Shown: piece after piece, positions 51,843 through 59,510 of the stretch
Layout: each line of letters starts with the position of its first letter
Position numbering within the stretch: the stretch's first letter is position 1
Assembly: GCF_900103535.1 (NCBI RefSeq)
Contig: NZ_FNHQ01000002.1
Span: 62,001 to 126,000, forward strand
From: Megasphaera paucivorans
GTDB lineage: Bacteria; Bacillota; Negativicutes; Veillonellales; Megasphaeraceae
Direction: 5' to 3'
DNA length: 64,000 nt
The notes under the pieces: model-generated
Database searches by the model: none
What the model saw: the letters and a program-made list of their open reading frames with translations, nothing else
Told to the model about the DNA's origin: nothing
Translations under genes and position numbers: made by a program

Positions 51843-53078
51843 ATGGATTTCTTTATTAGCCCTATTCAATTACTGCAAAGTATATCATTAGCCTTAGAAT
51901 TATCAGCAGGTGGATTATCCAGTCATCAATGGAGAGTTGCTATGATAGCGGATCATGTAGCCGATAAACTGGATTTAACACGCGAAGAGAGGCAAACGCT
52001 GGTACATGTTTCACTTATTCATGATATTGGAGCAGCTGCCAGCTGGGAAAAAGTTGCAGGACTTCGAGTGGGGAAAAGTGCGGATTTATATGCGCATGCG
52101 TATGCTGGATATACGTTGTTGAAGGATTCTGCAGCATTTCATGATATGGCTCCGTATATCCGATATCATCATGACCGCTGGGATGGGAATAATATATCTG
52201 GATTGTCGGGAAAACAAATTCCGTTGTTGAGTCGGATCATTTGTCTTTCCGATAATGTGGCCATACAAATTGATGCACAACGATTTATTTTTGATCAGGT
52301 TCCGGGTATTTTGGAAAACATACGTGAAGGGAGCGGAACATATTTTCAGCCTGAGTTAGTTGATGTATTTCTCCGGATAGCTCAATCAGAAGGATTTTGG
52401 CTTGATTTGATCAATGCCTATGCATTTCCTGAATTTTTTAAGCGTGTTGGCCGATATGGAGATATTTGTTATTCCTTAGAGGATGTCATGGATATAGCGG
52501 AAATATTGGCAACTGTTGTCGATTGGAATGACCCATTTACCGGTGGTCATTCCCGCAGGGTTGCAGTTATTTCCGAATATTTGGCAAGCCAAAAAGGATT
52601 TTGTTCGGATGAAGTGAAGTTGATGCGCATTGCGGGATTGCTCCATGATATAGGAAAGTTAGCGGTTTCCCGCACTATTTTGGAAAAGCCCGACAAGTTG
52701 AATAGTTCAGAATTTTATATTATTAAACAACATCCGTATTATACGTATCACATTCTTCATAACATTGAAGGCCTTCAGGATGTTGCAGTATGGGCGGCAT
52801 ATCATCATGAAACATTAGATGGAAAGGGCTATCCATTCAGAATCAAAGGGGAGTCACTGTCTTTAGGATCCCGTATTGTTGCGGTGGCGGATATTTTCAC
52901 AGCACTTACGGAAAAACGTCCGTATCATGCCACGATGGAGCGGGATGCAGTGCGCCAAATAATGCAGGGAATGGCGCAGCATGGTAAAATTGATGGTTCA
53001 TTGGTAGCAGTGTTATTCCATGATCCTGAAAAAATTAATTATTTGATTGCTCACGTTTTTGCGATACAAAAAAAATAG
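51843..53078 (+). CDS. Tandem HD / HD-GYP domain phosphodiesterase
   Basis: A 411-aa cytoplasmic protein with two HD domains. The first (residues about 25-160) has HVSLIHDIGAAASW and YIRYHHDRWDG, a reduced HD-GYP pattern that lacks the GYP. The second (about 240-400) is complete: FTGGHSRRVAVISEYLA, IAGLLHDIGKLAVSRTILEKPDKLN, IIKQHPYYTYHIL, and the GYP signature AYHHETLDGKGYP at about 320-331. HD-GYP proteins hydrolyse c-di-GMP or related cyclic dinucleotides. No receiver or sensor domain is attached. AAAGGAGGG precedes the ATG at 51843. Confidence 0.88.
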   Translation: MDFFISPIQLLQSISLALELSAGGLSSHQWRVAMIADHVADKLDLTREERQTLVHVSLIHDIGAAASWEKVAGLRVGKSADLYAHAYAGYTLLKDSAAFHDMAPYIRYHHDRWDGNNISGLSGKQIPLLSRIICLSDNVAIQIDAQRFIFDQVPGILENIREGSGTYFQPELVDVFLRIAQSEGFWLDLINAYAFPEFFKRVGRYGDICYSLEDVMDIAEILATVVDWNDPFTGGHSRRVAVISEYLASQKGFCSDEVKLMRIAGLLHDIGKLAVSRTILEKPDKLNSSEFYIIKQHPYYTYHILHNIEGLQDVAVWAAYHHETLDGKGYPFRIKGESLSLGSRIVAVADIFTALTEKRPYHATMERDAVRQIMQGMAQHGKIDGSLVAVLFHDPEKINYLIAHVFAIQKK

Positions 53079-53079
53079 A

Positions 53080-53131
53080 AGCACATAAAGAAAGCTATAT
53101 CCCATTTGGGATATAGCTTTCTTTATGTGCT
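53080..53131. terminator. Long perfect hairpin between convergent HD-GYP and NifX-like genes
   Basis: A 25-bp perfect stem (53080-53104 with 53107-53131) and a 2-base loop. On the minus strand it is followed by a run of eight T after TCTA, suiting termination of the leftward operon. Confidence 0.75.
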
Positions 53132-53136
53132 GAGTC

Positions 53137-53520
53137 TTATTGATGATGACCGCAGTGATGAGGGTGGTCACCCTGCTGGTCGTGATCGTGATGACTGCAG
53201 CGAGCATCCGGATCATACGATAACGAATCTTTTAATAGTGCGTTTACTGCGTCATCGGCAGAACCCGTAACGCCGCCATACCAAGTAATATCGGCAGCGG
53301 TGAGGGCTTGCTGAGCACCGCCGCCAATGCCGCCGCAAATAAGTTTGTTTACACCGGCTTGTTTTAACCAAACAGCTAATGATTCGTGACCGGCACCATC
53401 GGTTCCCAGTATTTGGCTGGCAGTAATGATATTATTTTCTATCGTATAAATCTTAAATTGTTCCGTATGACCGAAATGTTGGAATACAGAGCCATTTTCA
53501 TAAGTAACAGCTATTTTCAT
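53137..53520 (-). CDS. NifX/NifB-like iron-molybdenum-cofactor-binding family protein
   Basis: A 127-aa protein of the dinitrogenase iron-molybdenum cofactor family. Its fold runs MKIAVTYENGSVFQHFGHTEQFKIYTIENN through ICGGIGGGAQQALTAADITWYGG. The C-terminal tail (from about 105) is rich in His with one Cys at each end (CSHHDHD…HPHHCGHHQ), suggesting metal binding. It is the last gene of a leftward operon with an Mrp/NBP35 ATPase and a DUF134 protein. The three genes occur together in many anaerobes, in most cases without nitrogenase. Probable role in iron-sulfur or other metal-cluster handling. Confidence 0.85.
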   Translation of the reverse strand: MKIAVTYENGSVFQHFGHTEQFKIYTIENNIITASQILGTDGAGHESLAVWLKQAGVNKLICGGIGGGAQQALTAADITWYGGVTGSADDAVNALLKDSLSYDPDARCSHHDHDQQGDHPHHCGHHQ

Positions 53521-53538
53521 ATAATACCTCCCAAACTA

Positions 53539-54369
53539 TCAAAAAACAGATTCTAAATATGCAGCCGTTTCTTCTAAATAATTTTTGTTAAAGCTTTCTA
53601 TGTCACCGGCATCACAATGAGCTGCAAATTCCGGATCGATTGGTAACTTCATGGAATGAGGAATTTGATACTTTTCGGCGGTTTCTGCAACATGGCTGGC
53701 CCCAAAAATTTCATGCTGTTCATGACAATCAGGACATTCAAAATAGCTCATGTTTTCAATGAGACCTAATACGGGAATATGCATCATTTCTGACATTTTA
53801 AGTGCTTTTTCCACTATCATGGAAACAAGTTCCTGGGGAGAGGTGACTACAAAGATACCATCGACAGGAAGTGATTGGAAAACGGTTAACGGAACATCAC
53901 CTGTTCCCGGGGGCATGTCTACAAACATGTAGTCGATGTCGCCCCAAACGATATCTGTCCAAAATTGTTTTACGGCGCCGGCAATGACGGGACCACGCCA
54001 TACAACGGGCGAAGAAGTATCTTCTAATAAAAGGTTAATGGACATGACTTCAATGCCTTTTTTTGTATTTACTGGGAAGATTCCGTGTTCATCACCGGTA
54101 GCTTTTTCGGTCATACCGAAAATTTTTGGAATTGAAGGACCTGTAATATCAGCATCTAAAATCGCTGTTTTATATCCTTTTCGCTGCATTTGTACAGCTA
54201 ATAAAGAGGTTACCAAGGATTTACCAACCCCGCCTTTACCGCTAACGATACCAATAACATGTTTTACGTGAGTGCCCATATGTGGAGCGACTTGCATGCT
54301 TTCTGGTTTTGTACGACTGTCACAAGAGCTGCCGCAGCTGGAACATTCATGATTACATTCTTCACTCAT
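53539..54369 (-). CDS. Mrp/NBP35-family iron-sulfur carrier ATPase
   Basis: A 276-aa P-loop ATPase (Mrp/ApbC/NBP35) that carries iron-sulfur clusters to target proteins. The N-terminus has a Cys cluster (CNHECSSCGSSC). The deviant Walker A is GIVSGKGGVGKSLVTSLLA, Walker B region MFVDMPPGTGDVPLTV, and the pair CPDC in YFECPDCHEQHEIFG probably bridges a cluster at the dimer interface. AAAGGAG precedes the ATG. It lies between the DUF134 gene (4 bases away) and the NifX-like gene (18 bases). Confidence 0.93.
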   Translation of the reverse strand: MSEECNHECSSCGSSCDSRTKPESMQVAPHMGTHVKHVIGIVSGKGGVGKSLVTSLLAVQMQRKGYKTAILDADITGPSIPKIFGMTEKATGDEHGIFPVNTKKGIEVMSINLLLEDTSSPVVWRGPVIAGAVKQFWTDIVWGDIDYMFVDMPPGTGDVPLTVFQSLPVDGIFVVTSPQELVSMIVEKALKMSEMMHIPVLGLIENMSYFECPDCHEQHEIFGASHVAETAEKYQIPHSMKLPIDPEFAAHCDAGDIESFNKNYLEETAAYLESVF

Positions 54370-54373
54370 TTTA

Positions 54374-54736
54374 TCAATCTCCTTTTTTTATGTGTTGTGT
54401 AGAACGGCAATGGCAGGAATTACAGCATTTGCCGGATTGTTTACATAGTTCAATATTACCGCCTTCGATAAGCAGGCGTTTTCCATGGACGAGGGCATCG
54501 GCAATTTTACGGCGGGCAACATCATAAATACCGGTAACAGTTGTTCGCGCAACATTAATTTGCAAAGCACATTGTTCCTGCGTTAATCCGACCAAGTCAA
54601 TCAAACGGATTACCTCATATTCATCAATACTCATAATTACAGTATCTATAGTATTTGGACAAGCTATTCCAGCAGGAGCAAATTCTCCTGATCTTGGCAT
54701 AGAACAAACACGGCGGCAACGTTGAGGACGTGGCAT
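54374..54736 (-). CDS. DUF134 family DNA-binding-like protein
   Basis: A 120-aa DUF134 protein. The family opening MPRPQRCRRVCSMPRSGEFAPAG and the sigma-70 region-4-like HTH (SIDEYEVIRLIDLVGLTQEQCALQINVARTTVTGIYDVARRKIADALVHGK) are clear. The C-terminal tail has a Cys-rich segment (LCKQSGKCCNSCHC). Such proteins are usually encoded beside NifX-like and Mrp proteins, as here. It could be the operon's regulator, perhaps sensing a cluster through its Cys residues; that is inference. GGGAGG precedes the ATG. Confidence 0.88.
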   Translation of the reverse strand: MPRPQRCRRVCSMPRSGEFAPAGIACPNTIDTVIMSIDEYEVIRLIDLVGLTQEQCALQINVARTTVTGIYDVARRKIADALVHGKRLLIEGGNIELCKQSGKCCNSCHCRSTQHIKKGD

Positions 54737-54869
54737 AGGAAAAAACCTCCCTTTTAAGGTATGGCATTATTATATGATTATTTGTGACATATGTCAATAA
54801 TTAAAACCATATAAATAACATATATACACTGTTATTTAAAATCATTTGGTATACGTTGCCAAATGAAGC

Positions 54870-54897
54870 TTGCAATTTTTTTTCAGCTTGTTATAAT
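54870..54897 (+). promoter_or_regulatory. Promoter of tRNA-Val
   Basis: TTGCAA (54870-54875), 16-base spacer, perfect TATAAT (54892-54897), 14 bases before the mature 5' end. Confidence 0.7.
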
Positions 54898-54911
54898 GGA
54901 GAAGTACACTT

Positions 54912-54988
54912 GGGATTATAGCTCAGCAGGTTAGAGCGCCACGCTCACATCGTGGAGGTCGAGAGTTCGAGTCTCCCTAATCCCACCA
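54912..54988 (+). tRNA. tRNA-Val (anticodon CAC)
   Basis: A 77-base cloverleaf. Acceptor stem GGGATTA pairs with TAATCCC and CCA is encoded. The D arm is GCTC…GAGC. The anticodon arm CCACG-CTCACAT-CGTGG gives anticodon CAC (codon GUG). The T loop TTCGAGT is standard; the T stem has one mismatch. It is a lone tRNA gene with its own promoter. Confidence 0.93.
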
Positions 54989-55181
54989 AAGAGTTGTTTT
55001 TACTTTTATTTTGAAACTTTGCCACTGCATAAGGTAAGGTTTCTTTTTTTGTTTTCATTTGACTAGTATAATGTTTAGCCATCTTCGCCCTATTGTGCAG
55101 CAATTTACTATCGTCTCCACTCTCTCCTCCTGCGGTTTTGATCATAGCTGTTTGCCGGTTCTGTATAAGGAACATGTAAAA

Positions 55182-55208
55182 GGGACTGACCGATAAACCG
55201 TCAGTCCC
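55182..55208 (-). terminator. Hairpin, minus-strand terminator-like
   Basis: GGGACTGAC pairs with GTCAGTCCC, 9-base loop. On the minus strand it is followed by TTTT. The PNPOx-family gene to the right is transcribed toward it, though 276 bases away. Confidence 0.5.
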
Positions 55209-55224
55209 CAATAAGTTAAATTTT

Positions 55225-55269
55225 AAGTAAACCGTCTATTTGTCTAGGGTGGGGCGGTTTACTTTTTTT
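55225..55269 (+). terminator. Intrinsic terminator on the plus strand
   Basis: AAGTAAACCG pairs with CGGTTTACTT, followed by a run of T to 55269. The only upstream plus-strand gene is tRNA-Val, 236 bases away, so it may end a tRNA read-through or an unrecognised small RNA. Confidence 0.65.
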
Positions 55270-55484
55270 GTTGCAAAAGTGCAACGAAGTGCGATTAAAT
55301 ATAACAAGATTATATTTTATTATATCGTTCATGCGTATCACTCTGTTTTAGAGGCAATATTGACTGTCTATCGTTTTGTAACAGTACCTTGTAAGAGCGT
55401 ATCAGGTTCTAAGAAGTCAGTCGAGGTGTCCCCTTTATACGAGCACTGCATATGCGGCGGCTTTTTTTTATTTGCAAGCATACA

Positions 55485-55880
55485 TTAGAATTCAATTATT
55501 TTAGGATTTGTTGTGAAAGAATAAATAGTAGCTGTGCCATGTTCAAAATAAAACACAGTCATTAAATTATCATCAACGGTGTACATACTGCTTAATACTG
55601 ACTGGTTGGCATTCATCATAGCTGCTCTGGCTTCTCGGCGTAAGTCTTCTTTGACATTGCCTTCGACTCGAATCCATGTTCCTTTGTACATGCCGCATAT
55701 TTCGATTTTTTCATTTTTTTTCATTTGATGATAAACTTTTTTTTGATTATTGGTAACAATGTACAATTTCCCTTCAAAGGAACATACCGCTCCAAATGGT
55801 CTAACATGAGCTTGTCCGGCATCACTGGTGGCAAGATAAAATGTTCCGCAAGATTTTAGATATTCCATTATTTCATTCAT
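55485..55880 (-). CDS. Pyridoxamine 5'-phosphate oxidase-family protein
   Basis: A 131-aa FMN-binding split-barrel protein. Runs such as MNEIMEYLKSCGTFYLATSDAGQAHVRPFGAVCSFEGKLYIVTNNQKKVYHQMKKN and IEICGMYKGTWIRVEGNV are typical of small proteins of this superfamily found in anaerobes. True pyridoxamine oxidase is longer. GGAAGGAG is 10 bases before the ATG at 55880, and the longer frame includes that box. It is divergent from an HxlR regulator, which probably controls it. Likely a flavin-dependent reductase or stress protein; substrate unknown. Confidence 0.85.
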   Translation of the reverse strand: MNEIMEYLKSCGTFYLATSDAGQAHVRPFGAVCSFEGKLYIVTNNQKKVYHQMKKNEKIEICGMYKGTWIRVEGNVKEDLRREARAAMMNANQSVLSSMYTVDDNLMTVFYFEHGTATIYSFTTNPKIIEF

Positions 55881-55974
55881 TTTAAAATCTCCTTCCATAG
55901 ATACAGTTGTATTTGTTGTTATTTGCAAGTATAATTATAACGTACAGGATAAATAAAGCAAGTACGATATTTAT

Positions 55975-55988
55975 TGATACCGGTATCA
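55975..55988. promoter_or_regulatory. Perfect palindrome upstream of HxlR gene
   Basis: TGATACCGGTATCA, a perfect 14-bp palindrome 13 bases ahead of the HxlR start codon; a likely operator for autoregulation. Confidence 0.5.
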
Positions 55989-56001
55989 GAAAGGAACGTG
56001 T

Positions 56002-56343
56002 ATGGAAAAGAAGGAATTGTTTGGACGTTGCCCTTATGTAACTGCGCAAAAGGTATTAACTGGAAAGTGGTCTATGTATATTTTATATCTTTTATCTGAG
56101 GGGGCGATTCGTTTTAATGAACTTCAGAGACGAATGCCTGAAGAAATGACACACACAACATTATCACGTCAATTAAAAACGCTGGAAAAGGAAGGATTGA
56201 TTATTCGGACAGAATATCAGCAGATACCTCCCCGAGTAGAATATCGGTTAAGTGAAGTAGGCGAGAAATTTAAAAGTGTTTTGTCGGTGCTTAAAATATG
56301 GGGAGATGAATATATTTTGTATTTAAATAAAACAAAGAAATAG
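56002..56343 (+). CDS. HxlR family transcriptional regulator
   Basis: A 113-aa HxlR-type winged-helix protein: CPYVTAQKVLTGKWSMYILYLLSEGAIRFNELQRRMPEEMTHTTLSRQLKTLEKEGLIIRTEYQQIPPRVEYRLSEVG. The Cys near the N-terminus (residue 10) is conserved in redox- or aldehyde-sensing members such as HypR and YodB. AGAAAGGAA precedes the ATG. It is divergent from the PNPOx-family gene with 121 bases between start codons, and a palindrome sits at its promoter. Confidence 0.9.
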   Translation: MEKKELFGRCPYVTAQKVLTGKWSMYILYLLSEGAIRFNELQRRMPEEMTHTTLSRQLKTLEKEGLIIRTEYQQIPPRVEYRLSEVGEKFKSVLSVLKIWGDEYILYLNKTKK

Positions 56344-56407
56344 CGTAATAGATACAATTTATCTTTATGGCATATAGATTATTTTTTAAAGCTAATTTAT
56401 TATAAAA

Positions 56408-56454
56408 ATGCGTTACAAAAAAGCGATTCAGCCATCGTCTTTTTTGTAACGCAT
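56408..56454. terminator. Bidirectional terminator, HxlR / outer-membrane gene
   Basis: A perfect 15-bp stem (56408-56422 with 56440-56454) whose inner part is A6/T6. It lies between the convergent genes; the external T run is distant. Confidence 0.6.
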
Positions 56455-56483
56455 AAAAATCTTTTTCGTATTACTATTAAACT

Positions 56484-57119
56484 TTATTTGCCGCTTCCTA
56501 AGCGATAGGAGGCGCCGATGATAGCACCTTTATAGGTAAGATTGATATCATCATTAATTTCCGTATTGACATACCGATATCCTGCATTGACGTCCAGATT
56601 TTTAGATACAGCATAATTGATGCCGGCTTCCCACAAGGAAGTCTTTTTTGTTCCCAAAGCGCCTTTAGCGTACACATCAAAATTATTTCCAATAGATTTT
56701 TTTGCAATAACACCTAATTGCAGTACGTTATTTGTACAGTTATAATTGCGGGCACTTTCATCGCTTCCGACATTATTGAACGAATTTTTAATGCGGTTCC
56801 AGCCGCCATACACGGCAACATTTTTATTAAGAGAATATACAGCATTTATTTCCTGCGAATTTCCGGTAGTATCGTCATGCTTTGTCTTTAAACCGGAATA
56901 TTCATATTGTACGGCCCATTGGTCGGTTAAGCCGTAGGTTGCACCGCCGTTTACATTCCATTTACTGCCCGTAGAACCGCCGGATTCGGCTTTCGCATTC
57001 CAAAGACCTAAATCAATTTGAGTTTCTCCTTTGTTCCATTGTGTCTGTGGGGCTGCAAAGGCAAAAGAAGTAATACATGTTGCTAACATAGCTGCTAATA
57101 CTAAAGATTTATTTTTCAT
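56484..57119 (-). CDS. Outer-membrane beta-barrel protein
   Basis: A 211-aa secreted protein with a clear signal peptide (MKNKSLVLAAMLATCITSFAFA, cleavage before APQTQW). A series of amphipathic strands follows (TQIDLGLWNAKAES, WNVNGGATYGLTDQWAVQYEYSG, NKNVAVYGGWNRIKN, LDVNAGYRYVNTEIN, GAIIGASYRLGSGK). It resembles opacity/OmpA-like eight- to ten-strand barrels. The last residue is Lys rather than Phe. AAAGGG precedes the ATG at 57119. Together with 14553 it shows that the cell has an outer membrane. Specific function unknown. Confidence 0.75.
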   Translation of the reverse strand: MKNKSLVLAAMLATCITSFAFAAPQTQWNKGETQIDLGLWNAKAESGGSTGSKWNVNGGATYGLTDQWAVQYEYSGLKTKHDDTTGNSQEINAVYSLNKNVAVYGGWNRIKNSFNNVGSDESARNYNCTNNVLQLGVIAKKSIGNNFDVYAKGALGTKKTSLWEAGINYAVSKNLDVNAGYRYVNTEINDDINLTYKGAIIGASYRLGSGK

Positions 57120-57450
57120 GTTTTTACATCCCTTTCTCGGTATAAGAACTTTTATAAACATAGATTATCATATCATTTTGTGAAATAAAATACAATATTA
57201 TTTTGCAAAATGTAATTAAAATATTGGTCATATGCATAGGAATAAACATAGTGTTGACGTGATGCCGGGTTGGTTTATGTCGACGGATTTTTATTTGGAA
57301 TAGGATTACATAAGGAAGGATGCAGCAAAAATATTTTTTATTATATAATACAAAAAAATAATATGGAAGTACCCCCTATATAGTTAATCGAAAAATAACA
57401 TAGGGGGTACAATCTATTCCGGGTATATGTTGGTACAGAGTGTGATTCGG
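57120..57450. other. AT-rich intergenic region
   Basis: No gene seen. It holds the leftward promoter of the outer-membrane gene and an 11-bp stem GTACCCCCTAT / ATAGGGGGTAC (57369-57379 with 57400-57410, 20-base loop) that probably ends the thi operon transcript. Confidence 0.5.
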
Positions 57451-57972
57451 TTATCGTATATGGATTTGACAAGCCTGCATAGCAGTTAGGGCCGTTTGAT
57501 GTGCGTCTTCAGTACTTCCGGCACAGCAGTTGCTGTATACTGCAATGTTTTTTTCAGGATAAAAAGCCTTAAGCAGCAGTGCATTGGAAATGATGCAAAT
57601 ATCGGTACAAAGTCCCATAAGGATCAGTGTATCATAAGGCACGGCTTCTTCTATGAGTGCAGTGCATCCAAATGTGGATTTTTCTAAAACAACAGCATCC
57701 AGTGTATACGGCAGAAGATCGCGACAAATATTCCAGCCATGACTATCCTTTTGACAGTGTTGTATGGGGAGATTTTTTCCTTCTTGTGTGTCCAAATACC
57801 GCTCATCGTGTGTATCTTGTGTGAAAATGAGTTTTGTCGTATCGGCTGCATTTTTCTTTACTTTGATAATTTCCTCTTCAATGCGGGGAACAATACGTTG
57901 TGCCGATGCCGATCCCAGCGTACCTGTAATAAAATCATTCTGCATGTCTATTATAATGTAAGCTTGCTTCAT
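57451..57972 (-). CDS. Nicotinamidase-like cysteine hydrolase (isochorismatase family)
   Basis: A 173-aa cysteine hydrolase. The triad is Asp in IIIDMQNDF, Lys in VVLEKSTFGCTAL, and Cys in LMGLCTDICIISNALL; FTQDTHDERYL and QHCQKDSHGW supply metal and substrate contacts as in PncA. The most likely reaction is nicotinamide to nicotinate for NAD salvage, although related enzymes act on other amides. It is the last gene of the leftward thi operon, 35 bases after thiE. Confidence 0.82.
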   Translation of the reverse strand: MKQAYIIIDMQNDFITGTLGSASAQRIVPRIEEEIIKVKKNAADTTKLIFTQDTHDERYLDTQEGKNLPIQHCQKDSHGWNICRDLLPYTLDAVVLEKSTFGCTALIEEAVPYDTLILMGLCTDICIISNALLLKAFYPEKNIAVYSNCCAGSTEDAHQTALTAMQACQIHIR

Positions 57973-58007
57973 ACGAAGGCTCCTTTTTAGAATGGCTATA
58001 CAAGTAG

Positions 58008-58601
58008 TTAGTTATTGTCCAGCTGTCTTAAATATGCAGGTATATCGGAGCAAGTCATTAAGCTGGACATAAGCGCTATACCTGAAATAGGAAGAGCGTT
58101 CAGCGCAGCAATATTTTTTTCAGTAATTCCGCCTAAGGCATATACCGGAATGGAAACAGCATTACAAATATTTTTTAGTTCGCTGATTCCGATGGGAGGG
58201 GAATCCGGCTTGCAATTTGTCTCAAAGATGTGGCTGGCCATGATGTAGGTAGCCCCAAGTTCTTCTGCTTCTTTTGCTTCTCCTGCCGTATGCACAGAAA
58301 CTCCTAAGGTAGTCATAAAATAACGAATAGAAGAATGAATCCGTAGATAGGACAAGGAACATTGAAATCGTGGAACATGAAGCTGAATAGCTGTTTTCCC
58401 AAAGTGATGGAGAATGCACGTCTTTCCGTGAGCATTGCAGATTTGCAATGCTTGCCGGGCATATGTCATGTAATCCTCTTCATTTAGTGTTTTTTCTCTC
58501 AGAATCAAGGTGCTTACATCCGATGCGGCTATTTTTTCTAATTGTTCCCAATAACTGTTGGGAGCTAATGTGCGGTTCGTTATGGCAAGTATATTTTGCA
58601 C
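58008..58601 (-). CDS. thiE: Thiamine-phosphate synthase / TenI family protein
   Basis: A 197-aa TIM barrel of the ThiE/TenI family. ThiE joins the thiazole and pyrimidine phosphates; TenI aromatises the thiazole. Visible blocks are ILAITNRTLAP, STLILREKTLNEEDY, LGVSVHTAGEAKEAEELGATYIMASHIFETNCK, and IPVYALGGITEKNI. The pyrimidine-diphosphate contacts are not all recognisable, so TenI-like function is possible. The start is a GTG at 58601 with AGGTGA upstream. It follows thiF in the thi operon. Confidence 0.8.
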   Translation of the reverse strand: MQNILAITNRTLAPNSYWEQLEKIAASDVSTLILREKTLNEEDYMTYARQALQICNAHGKTCILHHFGKTAIQLHVPRFQCSLSYLRIHSSIRYFMTTLGVSVHTAGEAKEAEELGATYIMASHIFETNCKPDSPPIGISELKNICNAVSIPVYALGGITEKNIAALNALPISGIALMSSLMTCSDIPAYLRQLDNN

Positions 58602-58679
58602 GTTATATCACCTGTTCATTGCAAGTTTATTTTATATATAATACTATACCTTAATATCATAGGTGAGTCAATGCATAGA

Positions 58680-59498
58680 CTAACTTGCAGCATCTGGTAA
58701 AATATCTACCAGAAGTTTTACAATCAGGTTAGCTTCGTGGGCGGAACAAATAGCGACCCGGGGGGCCATAAGACCCCGCCCGGGTATGGCACCTTGTGTG
58801 CCGTCACCACAAAGATAAAAGTGGTCTGTAATTTTTCGTGTTTGAATATCGTTACTGTTTCCGTAACCTGCCATGCCAGAGGCAGATACAATATATTTTT
58901 TGGGACACTGTGTTAATATTGTATTAATAAGCATCGCTTTGGCAGCCGGATTATCAAAAGCTTCACAGATGATGCAATCATCTGCAAAAAGAGAAGCAGC
59001 ATTTTCGCTAGTCACTTTGACAAAGTCTGTATGTACATGAATAAATGGGTTTATTTCTGCAATCTGAGCAGCTAGGGCAGCCGTTTTTTGTTTACCTAAA
59101 TCATTGATTCTATAAGCTTGTCGATTTAAATTGCTGACATCGACAGTATCAAAGTCGACAAGATGCAGTGAACCTACCCCGGTACGTGCTAAAAAAATAG
59201 CAGCATGAGAACCGAGGCCGCCAAGTCCGGCAATAGCAACTTTTCCTTGCTTTACTTTCTCGTGAACATGAGGAGTATGACGGGAACACATCATTGCTTC
59301 TAATGATGTACGGGATGGCAATTTGTTCTTTTCGATAAAATAAATGTCATCACCTGTTTGCAACGGTAAGTTTTCAGTAGTGGCATATCCGTTTAAAATT
59401 GATAGATCTGCCGAAGGAAAGCAATGATGGTGCAAGTCTTGGAGAAACAGAAATTCTGTTGTTTGTGCCTGTCCGTTTATGTTTATTTTTTTTGTCAT
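58680..59498 (-). CDS. thiF: ThiS adenylyltransferase with N-terminal ThiS-like domain
   Basis: A 272-aa E1-like enzyme that adenylates the C-terminus of ThiS. Residues about 1-60 (KKININGQAQTTEFLFLQDLHHH…LQTGDDIYFIEKNK) resemble a ThiS/ubiquitin-like domain without the terminal GG. The catalytic part follows with VAIAGLGGLGSHAAIFLARTGVGSLHLVDFDTVDVSNLNRQ and INPFIHVHTDF. This ThiS-like plus ThiF layout is usual for clostridial-type ThiF. It is 12 bases after thiH. The zinc Cys pairs of the MoeB type are absent. Confidence 0.88.
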   Translation of the reverse strand: MTKKININGQAQTTEFLFLQDLHHHCFPSADLSILNGYATTENLPLQTGDDIYFIEKNKLPSRTSLEAMMCSRHTPHVHEKVKQGKVAIAGLGGLGSHAAIFLARTGVGSLHLVDFDTVDVSNLNRQAYRINDLGKQKTAALAAQIAEINPFIHVHTDFVKVTSENAASLFADDCIICEAFDNPAAKAMLINTILTQCPKKYIVSASGMAGYGNSNDIQTRKITDHFYLCGDGTQGAIPGRGLMAPRVAICSAHEANLIVKLLVDILPDAAS

Positions 59499-59510
59499 GG
59501 CATACCCTGC

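Larger units (their letters stand above)
54989..55484. other. Gene-poor stretch after tRNA-Val
   Basis: No convincing gene in 496 bases. It holds two hairpins (55182-55208 and 55225-55269) and a GTTGCA-AAAG-TGCAAC hairpin at 55270-55285. The base composition is less AT-biased than other intergenic regions, and the location 3' of a tRNA fits an old integration scar, but no att repeat or intact integrase was found. Confidence 0.5.

Noticed and set aside
54945-55211. 88-codon minus-strand frame ending inside the tRNA-Val antisense, with LLHNRAKMAKHYTSQM slightly like a tyrosine-recombinase C-terminus
   Set aside because: Its last part (GLGRLELSTST) is the typical artefact of reading a tRNA gene backwards, there is no ribosome site, and the recombinase resemblance is too short. 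A degraded integrase cannot be excluded but is not supported.
55240-55488. 82-codon plus-strand frame after the terminator at 55269
   Set aside because: It begins in the terminator stem, has no ribosome site and no recognisable motif, and runs into the end of the convergent gene.
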